Of a stretch of DNA of 64,000 nucleotides, positions 18,542-26,686 are shown piece by piece. The stretch's first letter is position 1. Every line of letters begins with the position of its first letter. The translations under genes and the position numbers were made by a program. Source of the DNA: Streptomyces stelliscabiei (GTDB lineage Bacteria > Actinomycetota > Actinomycetes > Streptomycetales > Streptomycetaceae). Below the pieces are notes generated by a model. It saw only the letters and a program-made list of their open reading frames with translations, made no database searches and was not told where the DNA came from. The stretch is from contig NZ_JADBGF010000001.1 of NCBI RefSeq assembly GCF_014873495.1, forward strand, positions 620,001 through 684,000, in the 5' to 3' direction.

Positions 18542-18569
18542 GGCATCGGCATCGGCATCGGCATCGGCA
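18542..18569. repeat. Short tandem repeat (GGCATC)n
   Basis: Four exact GGCATC hexamers and a partial fifth lie directly after the SDR stop codon, in a short non-coding stretch. Such hexamers are prone to slippage. It is not a terminator stem. Confidence 0.9.
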
Positions 18570-18652
18570 GCCCAGGCGGCCGGCTCCCGCGCCTGAGCCG
18601 GTGACGTCTGGTCACGTTGACCAAGATTCGTAGGTGTGACGCGATGGCGGGT

Positions 18653-19351
18653 TCAGGCGTCGGAAGGTGTGGTGTCGAGGACGGCCGGGTCGAAGCCGGT
18701 CTCGGTCAGGACGTAGGCGGCGACGCCGCGGCCGACCCGGGCGAGACCGATCAACAGGTCGTCGCAGTCGATGCGGTCGGAGCCGTTGCGCTCGGATCGT
18801 GCCTCCGCGATGTCGATGGCCTTGCGGGAGTAGGGGGTCCAGGCGATCCGTTCGGCTGCTTGGGATGCCCCCATACTCAGCCGGGTTCCGACGGATCGGT
18901 GGACCGTCTCGGGTGAGACGCCGCCGGCCTGCAGGAGTCGGGTGGCGCTGTTGTCCTGCGCGGTCAGTCCCCAGAGCAGGTGCTCGGTACCGATGTAGTT
19001 GTTGCGGTGGTGCACCGCCGCCTGCTTGACGTGCACCATCGCCTGACGGAGGTCGTCGGTCATGACCTCGGGACTGTAGCGCTTGTGCGGGGCGTGGAAG
19101 CGCTGCTGGACAGCCTGCCGGGTCACGCCCAAGGCGGTGCCGATGTCGGTCCACGAGTTGCCGTGCATCCGGCAGTGCTCGACGTAGTCCTCGACCAGGT
19201 CGTCCGCCAAAGCCTGGAGCTGGCCGGCGAGTTGGGCCGCGACGGTGAGCAGGGCGAGCCAGTCGGGCTGGTCCTGTCCGCCGGGGCGGTGTGCGGTGTC
19301 GCACCTCCGGTCGACTTCCGCGATGAGATCGTCCAAGTCTGGAAGAGCCAT
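18653..19351 (-). CDS. Clp N-terminal-domain protein with DNA-binding helix-turn-helix
   Basis: A 232-residue protein starting MALPDLDDLIAEVDRRC. Residues about 60-90 (GNSWTDIGTALGVTRQAVQQRF) form a sigma-like helix-turn-helix. Residues about 95-230 carry a double Clp-N repeat (NNYIGTEHLLWGL, then the DCDDLLIGLARVG copy), but no ATPase follows. Such stand-alone Clp-N/HTH proteins occur in actinomycetes; their role is poorly known to me. The ATG directly follows a large dyad containing TTGACA, with no Shine-Dalgarno, so the message may be leaderless and autoregulated. It lies downstream of the PLP and radical SAM genes. Confidence 0.8.
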   Translation of the reverse strand: MALPDLDDLIAEVDRRCDTAHRPGGQDQPDWLALLTVAAQLAGQLQALADDLVEDYVEHCRMHGNSWTDIGTALGVTRQAVQQRFHAPHKRYSPEVMTDDLRQAMVHVKQAAVHHRNNYIGTEHLLWGLTAQDNSATRLLQAGGVSPETVHRSVGTRLSMGASQAAERIAWTPYSRKAIDIAEARSERNGSDRIDCDDLLIGLARVGRGVAAYVLTETGFDPAVLDTTPSDA

Positions 19352-19400
19352 GAGGCAAGTACGCCTTGACATTTCCAAACTGTCAAGACGTACTTGCCTC
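19352..19400. promoter_or_regulatory. 20-bp inverted repeat with embedded CAAG-N5-CTTG sites, upstream of the Clp-N/HTH gene
   Basis: Arms at 19352-19371 and 19381-19400 match at 19 of 20 positions, with a 9-base centre. Each arm itself contains a CAAG-N5-CTTG dyad. TTGACA occurs in both arms, so a promoter firing toward the Clp-N/HTH gene would overlap the operator. It lies between the PLP-gene stop and the Clp-N/HTH start. Operator is preferred over terminator because it touches the start codon; it could also do both. Confidence 0.75.
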
Positions 19401-19407
19401 TTGCGCT

Positions 19408-20439
19408 TCAGTGGTTTCGGCGTGCCACCGTCGGCGTCGGGCCGAAGGCGTCGCCAAGGCTGGTCAGGATGGAGCCCGGCCAGTTCTTCGCTCCGAACAC
19501 GCTGGCCGGCAGGGTGAGTACGCCGTACTCGCGTTGGAGCGATTCCGCAGGGATGTCGACCGGGAAGAAGTAGTTGCCGGGGGAGGTACGGCTCGCGGTG
19601 GGGATCGCGCCGAGCACTACGTCCGGCAGCTGTTCGAACAGCCGCTCAGCTCGTACGGCCAGTTCGTCGACGACCTGCCCGGGTACGTCGCCGTGCTCGG
19701 TCAGCAAGCGGTCGGCGAGCCTCAGCTGTGGCGCTGCCGGCGGGTCCGCCCGGAACGCCTCGGCCCATCCGGCTTGCTCCGGCCCCAGCAGGACCACGCC
19801 GAACGTGCGTGGCCACAGCCATCCCTTGGTGACCGAATGCAGCAGGACCGCACGACCGGTGTCCAGCAGTCGCCGTGTGCCGGTGGCGAACGGGGCCCCC
19901 AGGTCGTAGACGCTGTCGATCAGCACGCGGCGGCCTGGTGACTCCCGCAACCACGAGATCACCGCGGCGCATTCGGCATCGGACAGGTATCGGCCGAGCG
20001 GCTTGGTGGGGTTGGCGAGGAGCAGGTATTCGGGCCGGTGATCCGCAGGCGCCGGCGCCTGCGGCAGGGCCGGCGCCGGCAGTGTCGGGTACGCCTCGGG
20101 CACCAGGCCCGCAGCGTGGGCCAGCTCGAAGTAGACCGGGTACACGTCGCTGGGCAGCCACAACCGCGCTCGCTCGGCGCGCAGTCCGTGGAAGACCGTA
20201 CCGAGCCCGTGGCGAACCCCTCGGCAGACCAAGGCGCGGCCGGACCACTCTTCCGGCAGCTCGAAGCGCCGCAGCCAGGCACGGGCGAGATCACAACGGT
20301 GCACCGTACGCGCGTCGGTCGGCGTTTCCGGTCGCAGCGGAGCGAGCGCCCGGTACACGTTGGTCTCGGCGGCGTCCAGAAGTGACGAGGACGCGCTGAG
20401 TTGCCGCTGCCGGAAGTCCTGGAACTCGTCGAACCTCAT
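19408..20439 (-). CDS. PLP-dependent aminotransferase-like enzyme (fold type I), substrate unknown
   Basis: A 343-residue protein starting MRFDEFQDFRQRQL. Its ATG overlaps the stop of the radical SAM gene (ATGA). Class I/II aminotransferase landmarks are present: ANPTKPLG, the cofactor Asp in VLIDSVYDL, and the Schiff-base Lys in HSVTKGW. It is shorter than typical family members (about 390), the N-terminal arm differs, and the usual C-terminal Arg motif is not obvious, so it may not be a true aminotransferase. Coupling to a radical SAM enzyme suggests a shared pathway (inference). Confidence 0.78.
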   Translation of the reverse strand: MRFDEFQDFRQRQLSASSSLLDAAETNVYRALAPLRPETPTDARTVHRCDLARAWLRRFELPEEWSGRALVCRGVRHGLGTVFHGLRAERARLWLPSDVYPVYFELAHAAGLVPEAYPTLPAPALPQAPAPADHRPEYLLLANPTKPLGRYLSDAECAAVISWLRESPGRRVLIDSVYDLGAPFATGTRRLLDTGRAVLLHSVTKGWLWPRTFGVVLLGPEQAGWAEAFRADPPAAPQLRLADRLLTEHGDVPGQVVDELAVRAERLFEQLPDVVLGAIPTASRTSPGNYFFPVDIPAESLQREYGVLTLPASVFGAKNWPGSILTSLGDAFGPTPTVARRNH

Positions 20440-21776
20440 GCCGCCGCGCCTTCCGGCACGATCTCGCTGGCCCGGTCCTCCAGGGAGGCGTAGCAGCGTC
20501 CGTCGGCCATGACGTTCCAGCTGCGTGCGATCCCGCTGGTGCGTTCCCAGAGCAGGCTGGGCTCGGTGTAGGCGGCGATCCGCATCGGCCGTCCGTCCCA
20601 ACTGCCGTGGTAGACCGGCGCGCCCCAGGGCAGGCGGTCCGCCAGTGCGAAACCGTGCTGCTCCGCGAACCGGGTGACGACGGACAGCGACACCTGGTGC
20701 TCTCGGCTCCAGACATTGGCGGCACGGTCGAAGTAGAGGGACTCGGTGCTGGTGGATACGTACAGCTCTTTGAAGCAGACTTCCTCGACGCCGAGACCCG
20801 CGGCCCACGACAGGTAGTCGGCGACCCCCGCCGCGTCGGCGACGCCGCCGTGCTGGAGCACGCAGATCAGCCTCATCCGCAGGCCCGTCCAGCGGTCACG
20901 TTCCGCGCGCCAGGTATCGATCACCGCGCTCACCGGGGTGCGCAGCATCATCAGCCGCCCGCTGACGGCGTCGTTGTGGTGATGCCGGGAGACCGCCAGC
21001 ACGCTCAGGCCCGCGCCGCTCAGGGCTGCGAGGCGTCCGGCCCGGTCAGCGTGCTCGCCTTTCGCCAGGGTGTGCGCGTTGGTGATCAGGACGACCTTCG
21101 GGAAGGCCGCCGAGCAGGCGGACACCAGTCGCAGCTGCTGTTCGAAGGGTATGAGCGTGGGTTCCCCGCCGCCGGTGATCACCGCACGCTCGGCGCCCGC
21201 CGCGCGAGCACGCTCCAGCCACTGGGTGACCGCGTCCCACGGCACCCGCGCCGGCGCCTGGTCGCTGGAGATCGAGGCAGCGGAGAAGCAGAACGAACAC
21301 CGCGCCTGGCAGGCGGAGGCCACCGGCAGAACCGAGACCGAGCGCGGCCGTGTGTCGGCGTAGTGACACAGTGCCGATCCGTGCAGGTGCAGGGAGGCCG
21401 CCATGGCGTCCTCGACGGTCGTAGGGCGCAGACTGACCTCGTCGCCCGGCTGGTCGAGTTCATGGACTGCCGACAGCCGGATACGTGCCTCGTGCAGTTC
21501 CATGCCGAGGCCGGTCGACACGTTGGGCACCAGCTTGTCGGGGTCCACCATGGTTTCCAGCACCAGCAGCCGGTCGCCGGGAATGGCCAGACGGTCCAGC
21601 AAACGTGTTGCCTTGCCGATGCCGATTCCCAACTCCGCGCGGGTCAGCAGGTGGAACCGGTCGGGATAGGTGCTTTCCGGAACTCCGGCCTTGCCGTACG
21701 CGTAGGCGTACTTGTCGAAGCCCTTCGCGAAGTTCGACAGCACGATGACGTGGAAGCGCTGGTCACTCTGGTTCAT
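20436..21776 (-). CDS. Radical SAM enzyme of unknown function
   Basis: A 446-residue protein starting MNQSDQRFHVIVLSN; another ATG lies 15 bases upstream. The cluster motif is C156-x3-C160-x2-C163 (CQARCSFC), followed by ITGGGEPTL and ITNAHT, as expected for SAM binding. About 150 residues precede the core (FAKGFDKYAYAYG, then LETMVDPDKLVPN), and a final NVMADGRCYAS segment resembles MoaA-like enzymes. I do not recognise the N-terminal domain. No extra Cys-rich SPASM region is evident. The overlapping PLP gene is its likely partner. Confidence 0.82.
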   Translation of the reverse strand: MNQSDQRFHVIVLSNFAKGFDKYAYAYGKAGVPESTYPDRFHLLTRAELGIGIGKATRLLDRLAIPGDRLLVLETMVDPDKLVPNVSTGLGMELHEARIRLSAVHELDQPGDEVSLRPTTVEDAMAASLHLHGSALCHYADTRPRSVSVLPVASACQARCSFCFSAASISSDQAPARVPWDAVTQWLERARAAGAERAVITGGGEPTLIPFEQQLRLVSACSAAFPKVVLITNAHTLAKGEHADRAGRLAALSGAGLSVLAVSRHHHNDAVSGRLMMLRTPVSAVIDTWRAERDRWTGLRMRLICVLQHGGVADAAGVADYLSWAAGLGVEEVCFKELYVSTSTESLYFDRAANVWSREHQVSLSVVTRFAEQHGFALADRLPWGAPVYHGSWDGRPMRIAAYTEPSLLWERTSGIARSWNVMADGRCYASLEDRASEIVPEGAAA

Positions 21777-21892
21777 CCCGTCATCATGCATGAACGGGTC
21801 CCGCACGCCAGGGGCCGAGCCGCAGGCGGGACGGGGACATCTCGGCTTCCCCGACCCCGCGCAGCGGACGGCCATCGCGGCGGCCGCCCAGC

Positions 21893-21928
21893 AGGCGGGG
21901 GTCGGCATGCAAGCGGGGGTCGGCATGC
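21893..21928. repeat. 18-bp tandem duplication
   Basis: Two head-to-tail copies differing at one base (21893-21910 and 21911-21928), each ending GTCGGCATGC. They lie between the radical SAM start and the downstream hairpin. The duplication adds a repeated six-residue unit in any frame read through it. Confidence 0.85.
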
Positions 21929-21939
21929 AGGAGTGCATC

Positions 21940-21973
21940 CTTGTCGGGAGGCAAGGTTTTGCTTCCCGACAAG
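21940..21973. terminator. Strong hairpin after the calx-beta fragment
   Basis: 15-base arms (21940-21954 and 21959-21973) match at 14 positions with a 4-base loop. It begins 19 bases beyond the minus-strand stop at 21992. There is no U tract, as is usual for streptomycete terminators. Confidence 0.8.
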
Positions 21974-21991
21974 CCCTGGACACCCCCTGCC

Positions 21992-22816
21992 TTACGGCTT
22001 GTCGAGCACCGTCCCCGTCAGCACCGGTGTGCCGGGCAGCGGCTTGGCGTTACGGTCGGTCAGTGCGAGGCGCATCGACTCGGTCGGCTCGGCCAGGTGG
22101 TCGTGGACGGTCGGGACGACGAAGTCGTGCTCCACGTCGTCGCCGTAGACCGTGTCGCCCTTCACCTCGACCGGCACGTCGATCGTGCCGCTGCCGAACC
22201 GCATGGTCACGAGGCGTATCTCGGCCGAACCGCTGTCCGGGTCGATGACGTACACACGGACCTGCCCGCTGCCGTGGCCGGAGGTCTCGACCGGGATCCA
22301 GTAGGTACGGGTGCCCGCGTCGCCTTCCTTGACGGTCGTGCGGCCCACGTCGACCCGCGGCAGTGCGGCCGCCTCCACCGCCGAGGTGCCGGGCGCCCAA
22401 CCCCAGGCGTCCATCAGCCAGGCCCGCCCGGACGGCGAACGGGGCGTCACCTCAAGGAACTTGGCATGCCTGAGATCGAGCCCGGCCCGGGTCGCGGCCG
22501 ACAGCGGGACGCGCAGTTCCTGAGCCCAGTAGGAGGCGGTGTTCTCGGAGCCCGGGAGCCCGTCCACCTGGACCGAGCCCAGCGTCACCCGTCGGTCGGA
22601 GGAGTCGGTGACGGACACGTCGAACTTCGTGCCCGTCGTGTTCGGCGCAGACGTCCCGTCGGTCCCAGGCGCCTCGCGGGTCACTGAGGACGAGTAAGGG
22701 CTGTCTGTGGGTTGACAGCCAGGAGACACCGACGGCGGCAGAGCGTCGCGATCCAGCCACCAGGACGGGTGGTGAAGGTGGTGCGGGTGGAGCGTGCACG
22801 GGCGTTGAGCGTGCAC
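21992..22816 (-). pseudogene. C-terminal fragment of a calx-beta-domain secreted protein
   Basis: The frame carries a calx-beta-like ending: RTTVKEGDAGTRTYWIPVE, a DPDSGSAEI turn, DTVYGDDVEHDFVV, and LTDRNAKPLPG near the stop. The preceding part (SYWAQELRVPLSAA, then WLMDAWGWAPG) resembles a beta-sandwich domain. The first 45 or so residues are His/Pro rich, with no signal sequence and no good ribosome site, and lie in repeat-rich DNA. I therefore think the 5' part of a larger exported adhesin or peptidase gene has been lost. It could still be expressed as a 274-residue protein. Confidence 0.5.
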
Positions 22817-22821
22817 GGGCG
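22791..22821. repeat. Direct repeat of a 14-mer with GTGCAC cores
   Basis: AGCGTGCACGGGCG occurs at 22791-22804 and 22808-22821, with a third GTGCACG at about 22828. It lies at the broken 5' edge of the calx-beta fragment. Confidence 0.8.
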
Positions 22822-23076
22822 AGGACCGTGCACGAGACCATCGGCAGCACGACAGCGAGCGTGGGGCCGCCCACCTCCACGTCGGCTCGGGTGGCTCGGT
22901 GAAAACACGTAGATCCCTACGGAACTTGGGGTCGGCACCGTGCCATGAGCCGTCGGCGGGGTCATGATCTCCGTGGCGGAGGAGCTACCGGGTGCGCAGG
23001 GGGTGGTCATGTCGGACGCGCGTGGGGACCGACCGAAACGGGTCGGCGTCGTCGTGGTGGTGGTGTTCCGCCTGCC

Positions 23077-23763
23077 ATGGCGGCGGTGATCACGCTGGAC
23101 GCCTGGCGAACGTACGGAGAGATCGCCCGCGCCCGCGCCTCGGGGGCACTGGTACGAGCGGACGCCGTCGTCGAGAAGCGAACCGTGGAGCGTATGCGGT
23201 CGCTGGGTGGGGCGGGTCAGGACCGTACGTCGGACGTGCACGTCTGGTACGACGTCACGGTCGAACTACGGGTGAACGGTGAGCTGCGAACGCTGAAGGG
23301 CGCGGCCGGCAAGGACGTGGGCGAACACGCCCGGGCCGGCCTGTGGCACGGGCAGGTCATCGAAGTCGAGGGGTACTACGTGTGGCGAGGGTGGCACAGC
23401 GGCCTCGGAGGCGACATCCTCCTGGCTCTCTCCCCCCTGTTCACGGGCTATGTGAACGTCCTCGCGGTGACGGCGCGCGGCTGGAGGGCGCGTCGGAGAG
23501 GCATGAGCGTGGCCGACCCGATCAACGTCGCCTTCGACATGGTGCTCTGCTTCATCGCCGGAGCGGTCGCCATCCCTGTGCCGGCCCTCGTCCCCGGTCT
23601 GCTCGGCACCGACCAACCCCGGTACTGGCCGCTCCTCCCTGCCGCCACCAGCATCACGGCCACGCTGCTCCTCGTGCGCCAGACGCTCCGGTCCGGCTCC
23701 ATCGACATCACCCCCGCCCCGGTCGGCGGCACCACCGCCGAGAGCAAGTCCGCTCCACGCTGA
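23077..23763 (+). CDS. Membrane protein of unknown function
   Basis: A 228-residue protein starting MAAVITLDAWRTYGEI. The first 140 residues are soluble and beta-rich (VHVWYDVTVELRVNGE, then HGQVIEVEGYYVWRG), resembling domains found in other actinobacterial membrane proteins. Two C-terminal hydrophobic segments follow (about 155-190 and 195-215). The Shine-Dalgarno is weak, so the start is uncertain by up to 44 codons. The next gene lies on the same strand 88 bases away and is also a membrane protein. I recognise no motif for function. Confidence 0.65.
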   Translation: MAAVITLDAWRTYGEIARARASGALVRADAVVEKRTVERMRSLGGAGQDRTSDVHVWYDVTVELRVNGELRTLKGAAGKDVGEHARAGLWHGQVIEVEGYYVWRGWHSGLGGDILLALSPLFTGYVNVLAVTARGWRARRRGMSVADPINVAFDMVLCFIAGAVAIPVPALVPGLLGTDQPRYWPLLPAATSITATLLLVRQTLRSGSIDITPAPVGGTTAESKSAPR

Positions 23764-23850
23764 CGCGTCCGGCCGACGGGACGGCGCGGGGAGCTTGCGA
23801 CTGAACGACAACGAGCCATGCCCTCCTCGGGCGTTGAAGGGAACCAACGC

Positions 23851-24363
23851 GTGACGATCTCCAACAGGCCTGCCCCCAGTGGCTGGAAGCTGACCGTGGC
23901 ATACGTGCTGACCGGGGCGGCCTCGGTCCTCACTCTCTACGGGCTCTATCTCCTGAACTGGTTCCCGGAACGCTTCGGGGAAGGCCGCATGTTCCTCGAC
24001 TACCGTGCCGAGTACCTGTCGTTCCGCGCCGAGGCCAGTGATCCGCGGGGGTGGGAGGCTTTGGGTGTCGCCTACTTCCAGATCGGATATCTCTTCCAGA
24101 CCGCCGCCTTCGTGCTGCTGCCCTTCGTCGTGGCGCGCACCAACCGGTGGCACTGGTTGGGTGCTCTCGCCGTGCCCGCGGCGGCGTGGCAGATCGGCGG
24201 CATGAGCGCCGCCGGGATCGTCAACACCACGTTCGCGCCGGTACTGGGCCCCATCGCAGGATTCCTGGCCCTCCTCGGCTGGGGGCTCGCGCGCTGGGCG
24301 GTGGATGACGCCGCGGCGTCTGCGATGGCAGGAAGCCGCAGTCGGCGCACGCCCCACCCCTGA
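23851..24363 (+). CDS. Four-helix membrane protein of unknown function
   Basis: A 170-residue protein. The GTG at 23851 is preferred because GAAGGGA precedes it; an ATG at 23818 is possible. Four hydrophobic segments are seen: AYVLTGAASVLTLYGLYLL, YLFQTAAFVLLPFVV, WLGALAVPAAAWQIGG and GPIAGFLALLGWGL. The extracytoplasmic loops are charged and the C-terminal tail is Arg rich. No family is recognised. A strong hairpin follows its stop. Confidence 0.7.
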   Translation: MTISNRPAPSGWKLTVAYVLTGAASVLTLYGLYLLNWFPERFGEGRMFLDYRAEYLSFRAEASDPRGWEALGVAYFQIGYLFQTAAFVLLPFVVARTNRWHWLGALAVPAAAWQIGGMSAAGIVNTTFAPVLGPIAGFLALLGWGLARWAVDDAAASAMAGSRSRRTPHP

Positions 24364-24407
24364 TCACCTCGAAGCAACTGTCACCACGGCGTTGCACCAC
24401 ACCGGCG

Positions 24408-24452
24408 ATCGACCGCCCGTGCGGCCGGGTTCCGGCTGCGCGGGCGGTCGAT
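24408..24452. terminator. Hairpin downstream of the membrane protein gene
   Basis: 12-base perfect arms ATCGACCGCCCG and CGGGCGGTCGAT enclose a 21-base loop, starting 45 bases after the stop at 24363. The remainder of the 320-base gap up to 24683 shows no gene. Confidence 0.7.
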
Positions 24453-24683
24453 GGCCGGCGCGTGGTCGATGGCCGGGGGGCGCCGTCGGCATGAACGGGC
24501 GCCTTCGAAGGCCAGGACGACCCCGCAGCCGCCGTCGACGCCCGGCTGTGCATGCGCGGCGCTCCCCGCGGGGCGGTGGGCGGCGGGACCCGACGCGGTG
24601 ACCAGGAGGCGCAGAGGTTCCCGTCCGGGCATATGGGGCATCATCAACTCCGATTCCCCACTCGCACTTCAGGGAGCCCCCAC

Positions 24684-25241
24684 ATGCTCCGTGGCATCGA
24701 TGTCAGCGCCTACCAGTCCTCGTCCTACGACACGGACGGATACTCCTTCGTCTTCATCAAGGCGACGGAGGGCCGCTCCTACGTCAACCCCAAACTCGCG
24801 GCCCAGACCAAGCACGCCCGTGACGCCGGTCTGGTCGTCGGCTTCTACCACTTCCTGTGGCCCGGGAACCTCACCGCCCAGGCCGAGTACTTCGTCAGAC
24901 ACGCCCCCGAGAAGGAGGGAGACATCCTCGCCGTGGACTGGGAGACCACCGGTGAGGGCACGCACGCGTCGAACGCGGAGAAGGACCAGTTCATCCGCAA
25001 GGTCAAGCGGCTGCGCCCGAACAACCGGGTCGTGCTGTACGCGAACCGGCACTACTGGCTGACGCTCGACACGACGTCGTACGCCGGTGACGGCCTCTGG
25101 ATCGCCGACTACGTCTCGGCGGGCAGGCCCCGCGTCCAGGCCAAGTGGCGCTTCCACCAGTACACCGACGACCCGCTCGACAAGAACGTCGCCGACTTCC
25201 CGAGCAGGACGGCGCTGCGCACGTGGGCCGCGAACGCCTGA
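24684..25241 (+). CDS. GH25 lysozyme (N-acetylmuramidase)
   Basis: A 185-residue protein starting MLRGIDVSAYQ, preceded by AGGGAG. The GH25 barrel motifs are present: GIDVSAYQ at the N-terminus, FVFIKATEG, VVGFYHFLWPG, and the catalytic pair in ILAVDWETTGEG. It cleaves the beta-1,4 bond between MurNAc and GlcNAc in peptidoglycan. No signal peptide or binding domain is visible, which is shorter than usual for secreted members. It may act in remodelling, act after lysis, or leave by a non-classical route. A phage origin is possible, but no phage genes are near. Confidence 0.92.
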   Translation: MLRGIDVSAYQSSSYDTDGYSFVFIKATEGRSYVNPKLAAQTKHARDAGLVVGFYHFLWPGNLTAQAEYFVRHAPEKEGDILAVDWETTGEGTHASNAEKDQFIRKVKRLRPNNRVVLYANRHYWLTLDTTSYAGDGLWIADYVSAGRPRVQAKWRFHQYTDDPLDKNVADFPSRTALRTWAANA

Positions 25242-25268
25242 CCGGCACCGCGCTCGTAAGCTTGCCCC

Positions 25269-25811
25269 ATGGGTGGGACGATCGCTGCGGTCAGCAGCAA
25301 CGGAACGTATTCGTTCAGCAAGCCGAACCGGGAGAGCATCACCTTGCTCGCCGGGTTCGGGGTGGAGGGGGACGTTCACGGCGGGGCGACGGTGAAACAC
25401 CGTTTCCGGATGAGGAAGGACCCTGCCCAGCCCAATCTCCGGCAGGTGCATCTCCTGCACGAGGAACTGTTCGAGGAGGTGCGGCGGGCCGGGTTCGAGG
25501 TGGCGGCGGGGGAACTCGGGGAGAACGTCACCACGCGGGGGATCGACCTGCTCGCGCTGCCCCGGGGGACGCGGCTGCGGCTCGGGGAGACCGCCGTCGT
25601 CGAGGTGACCGGGCTGCGCAATCCGTGCGCGCAGATCGACGGGTTCCGGAAGGGTCTGATGAAACAGGTCGTGGGACGGGACGAGCACGGCCGGCCCCGG
25701 TTCCGGTCCGGGATCATGGGCATCGTGGTGACGGGCGGCGTGGTGCACCCCGGGGACCCGGTGGACATCGGCCTGCCGGCCGGCCCGCACCAGGAGCTGG
25801 ACATCGTCTGA
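25269..25811 (+). CDS. MOSC-domain protein (molybdenum cofactor sulfurase C-terminal type)
   Basis: A 180-residue protein starting MGGTIAAVSSNGTYSFSK. MOSC features: GFGVEGDVHGG, VHLLHEELFEEV, GELGENVTTRGIDLLALP, and the conserved Cys in VTGLRNPCAQID. Stand-alone MOSC proteins such as YiiM use molybdenum cofactor to reduce N-hydroxylated compounds; the sulfur-carrying Cys is retained here. It lies 27 bases after the lysozyme gene, so the two may share a transcript without being functionally related. Confidence 0.9.
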   Translation: MGGTIAAVSSNGTYSFSKPNRESITLLAGFGVEGDVHGGATVKHRFRMRKDPAQPNLRQVHLLHEELFEEVRRAGFEVAAGELGENVTTRGIDLLALPRGTRLRLGETAVVEVTGLRNPCAQIDGFRKGLMKQVVGRDEHGRPRFRSGIMGIVVTGGVVHPGDPVDIGLPAGPHQELDIV

Positions 25812-25840
25812 CAAGCAGTCTCCGAGGTGGGCGGCGGTCC

Positions 25841-26500
25841 TCAGCCGATCCCGGACGGACCGCAGGTCTGGGACGCGTGGAGCGGCACGGCCAAGGTGAG
25901 CACGACGGTGACGGCGACCGTGGCGAGCCACACCGCGTACAGCACTGCGGGCCTCGCCCGGCGACGCGAGATCACCCACGCGATCCACGCGGCCGACGAT
26001 CCGGCGGCCGGCGCGATCAGAAGGCACAGTGCCACCACGTTCCCCGAGATCGGATCCAGGGGCGCATTCCCCGTGCAGTAGTCGCTGTCGTTCGTCAGCG
26101 CGGTGTCCAGAACCACCAGGAAGATCCCGAGTGCCGACGCCGTCCAGGCCAGGGCGGCCAGCACCCGGTACGGCACCCTGGGCCAGGACCGCAGGGCGCC
26201 CGCCAGCGCCGCGCACATCAGCAGGAGCGGCACCGCCGTCAGCCGGAACGGCACCGCCATCGCCTGCGTCACGCCCCCCAGGCCCACGCGGTACTGGCTG
26301 ACCTGGGGGTCGTCGGCCCAGTAGAACCCCTTGAACGCCGCGCACACCGAGGTGACGACCAGCAGTGTGGCCAGCGCGTGCGCGTGCGGACGGGCCCGAG
26401 GCGCGTCCGGGAAGCACGCCGGCCAGAGGATGTCCCGGAACCGGCCGTTCGTCCCCCGGCCGACAGCAGTCCTGCAGTCTTCTGCGGTCACCAGCCTCAC
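25841..26500 (-). CDS. Polytopic membrane protein of unknown function
   Basis: A 219-residue protein using the GTG at 26500 (VRLVTAEDCRTAVG), with GGGAG upstream; an ATG at 26605 lacks support. About five hydrophobic helices follow a short cytoplasmic N-terminus: LATLLVVTSVCAAF, LTAVPLLLMCAALAGAL, LAALAWTASALGIFLVVL, NVVALCLLIAPAAG and LYAVWLATVAVTVVLTLAV. Two Cys lie in predicted outer loops. No domain is recognised. It is convergent with the MOSC gene and downstream of the LAL regulator. Confidence 0.68.
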   Translation of the reverse strand: MRLVTAEDCRTAVGRGTNGRFRDILWPACFPDAPRARPHAHALATLLVVTSVCAAFKGFYWADDPQVSQYRVGLGGVTQAMAVPFRLTAVPLLLMCAALAGALRSWPRVPYRVLAALAWTASALGIFLVVLDTALTNDSDYCTGNAPLDPISGNVVALCLLIAPAAGSSAAWIAWVISRRRARPAVLYAVWLATVAVTVVLTLAVPLHASQTCGPSGIG

Positions 26501-26664
26501 GTCCCCACTCCCCCGTGTCCGTGTCTGCGCCCCACGGGCGTGCACCGCGACGTGGGGAACGCACACCAGCCTGACATGTCGGGGGCCCGCGCCGTATCCG
26601 TGCACCTACGTAGGAAGCCGGCGTGGCGGGTGGGCGGGTCGCGCATCAGCCGGGATCGCCGTGG

Positions 26665-26686
26665 GAGGCAGCGCGCCTGCTGCCTC
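26665..26686. terminator. Hairpin overlapping the stop of the LAL regulator
   Basis: Perfect 8-base arms GAGGCAGC/GCTGCCTC with a 6-base loop; the stem includes part of the minus-strand stop codon at 26685. Confidence 0.65.

Noticed and set aside
21712..22248. Plus-strand open frame with a GVGMQ repeat as a possible precursor peptide for the radical SAM enzyme
   Set aside because: It is long, overlaps two minus-strand genes, and the repeat is only the 18-base DNA duplication. No leader/core pattern or ribosome site supports it.
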